From NCBI GenBank assembly GCA_023391175.1, contig JAEWBL010000406.1, positions 1 to 5,802 of the forward strand: a stretch of 5,802 nt of DNA, read 5' to 3'. The notes under the pieces are model-generated. The model did no database searches, was not told the DNA's origin, and saw only the letters and a program-made list of their open reading frames with translations. Below, in pieces: positions 5,496-5,802 of this stretch (positions are counted from its first letter, which is position 1; each line of letters opens with the position of its first letter). This DNA is from Pseudomonadota bacterium. Lineage in GTDB: Bacteria > Pseudomonadota > Alphaproteobacteria > Rhizobiales > Xanthobacteraceae. The translations under genes and the position numbers were made by a program.

Positions 5496-5802
5496 GACAC
5501 GACTCCTTCCGGCACGTCGAACAGGCCGAGCGCGCCCTTGAGCGGGATGAAGGGGAGGGGCTCCACGTCCGCCAGCACGAGGCCGTTGGGGCCGAAGAAC
5601 CAGGGCGAGGGGTGGCGGCTCACGCAGTCCATGAGCTTCGCCCGGCCGACGATACCGCCGCGCGGCAGGTCCGCCATGGGCGGAACGATGAGGCCGAGGC
5701 CGGCGGCGAAGTCCCGGCAGTCCTCGTACTCGTCGCGCGTCATGCCCTTGGCGGCATGGATGAGGAGCGGGCCGCGATAGCTGGTCCACCACTTGCGGTT
5801 TT
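5492..5802 (-). CDS. ASCH-domain protein (5' end outside window)
   Basis: The visible 102 residues run from the right window edge to a TGA at 5494-5492. They begin NRKWWTSYRGPLLIHAAKG, a signature of ASCH domains (related to the PUA fold) in which a conserved basic and aromatic stretch precedes a short strand ending IHA. They continue through a helix (MTRDEYEDCRDFAAG) and a strand block (GGIVGRAKLMDC, PWFFGPNGLVLADVEPLPFIPLKGALGLFDVP) typical of the family. ASCH proteins are predicted to bind RNA or modified nucleosides, and some are amidohydrolases acting on N4-acetylcytidine. I cannot tell whether this one is catalytic. An ATG at 5743 exists, but starting there would remove the conserved YRGPLLIHA strand, so the gene is truncated at its 5' end by the window edge. 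Its stop overlaps the GTG of the next gene, making it the first visible member of the - strand operon. Confidence 0.8.
   Translation of the reverse strand, partial: NRKWWTSYRGPLLIHAAKGMTRDEYEDCRDFAAGLGLIVPPMADLPRGGIVGRAKLMDCVSRHPSPWFFGPNGLVLADVEPLPFIPLKGALGLFDVPEGVVS
5503..5510 (-). promoter_or_regulatory. Ribosome binding site deciding a GTG start
   Basis: GGAAGGAG on the - strand ends seven bases before the GTG at 5495. It supports that start over the much longer open frame that runs to 5792, and it lies inside the last codons of the ASCH gene. Confidence 0.6.

Larger units (their letters stand above)
2129..5802. mobile_element. Left end of a tRNA-integrated prophage or integrative island
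   Basis: The element begins at the tRNA 3' fragment and continues past the right edge of the window. Support comes from the tRNA remnant, the tyrosine integrase directly beside it, an excisionase-like gene immediately upstream, and small tightly packed genes (ssb, nuclease, ASCH protein) of the kind seen in phage early regions. No structural, conjugation or lysis gene is visible, so prophage, satellite and integrative conjugative element cannot be told apart here. The opposite junction and element size are unknown. Confidence 0.75.

Noticed and set aside
4431..5780. A 449-codon open frame on the + strand opposite ssb and the cysteine protein
   Set aside because: It lies antisense to three genes with clear protein signatures and has a GC-driven composition with no recognisable motif. 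It is a shadow of the - strand codon pattern.
5496..5792. Extension of the cysteine protein upstream of its GTG
   Set aside because: The extra residues are Arg/Pro/Gly-rich out-of-frame translation of the ASCH gene. The GTGA overlap and AAGGAG site support the start at 5495.
1..5802. CRISPR array, insertion sequence or toxin-antitoxin pair
   Set aside because: There are no regularly spaced repeats, no transposase motif and no small two-gene module matching known toxin or antitoxin folds.

Overview
The window is GC-rich. Its gene content (OprB-type porin, a CAU-anticodon tRNA remnant, and an integrase and excisionase-like pair of a type familiar from Rhizobiales/Hyphomicrobiales mobile elements) points to an alphaproteobacterium. 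This placement rests on protein character seen by eye, not on a database search.

Two regions meet near position 2130-2175. The left part (1 to about 2128) looks like ordinary chromosome. It holds the 3' end of a HerA/DUF87-type ATPase on the + strand, then a convergent OprB-family carbohydrate porin on the - strand, then about 350 bases with no gene. The right part (about 2129 to 5802) is the end of an integrated mobile element, a prophage or a related integrative island. Its boundary is a 3' tRNA fragment on the - strand running from the anticodon loop to CCA. The 5' half of that tRNA is missing, which is the usual mark left by a tyrosine integrase that recombines within a tRNA gene.

Inside the element all six genes run on the - strand, in transcription order: an ASCH-domain protein (5' end outside the window), an unrecognised 298-residue protein with paired cysteines, a single-stranded DNA-binding protein (ssb), a membrane-anchored or exported staphylococcal-nuclease-like protein, a small excisionase-like winged-helix protein, and a tyrosine recombinase. 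Each gene overlaps or nearly touches the next (GTGA, 3 nt gap, 17 nt overlap, TGATG, 253 nt overlap), so this is very probably one translationally coupled transcript ending at the attachment site.

The most unusual points are these. The last 83 residues of the excisionase-like protein are encoded out of frame inside the integrase gene. An exported-looking nuclease is coupled to ssb. Short CAACAAAA-type repeats lie beside the attachment core and may be integrase arm sites. The cysteine-containing and ASCH proteins have no assignable role in the element. I see no CRISPR array, insertion sequence, rRNA or complete tRNA.
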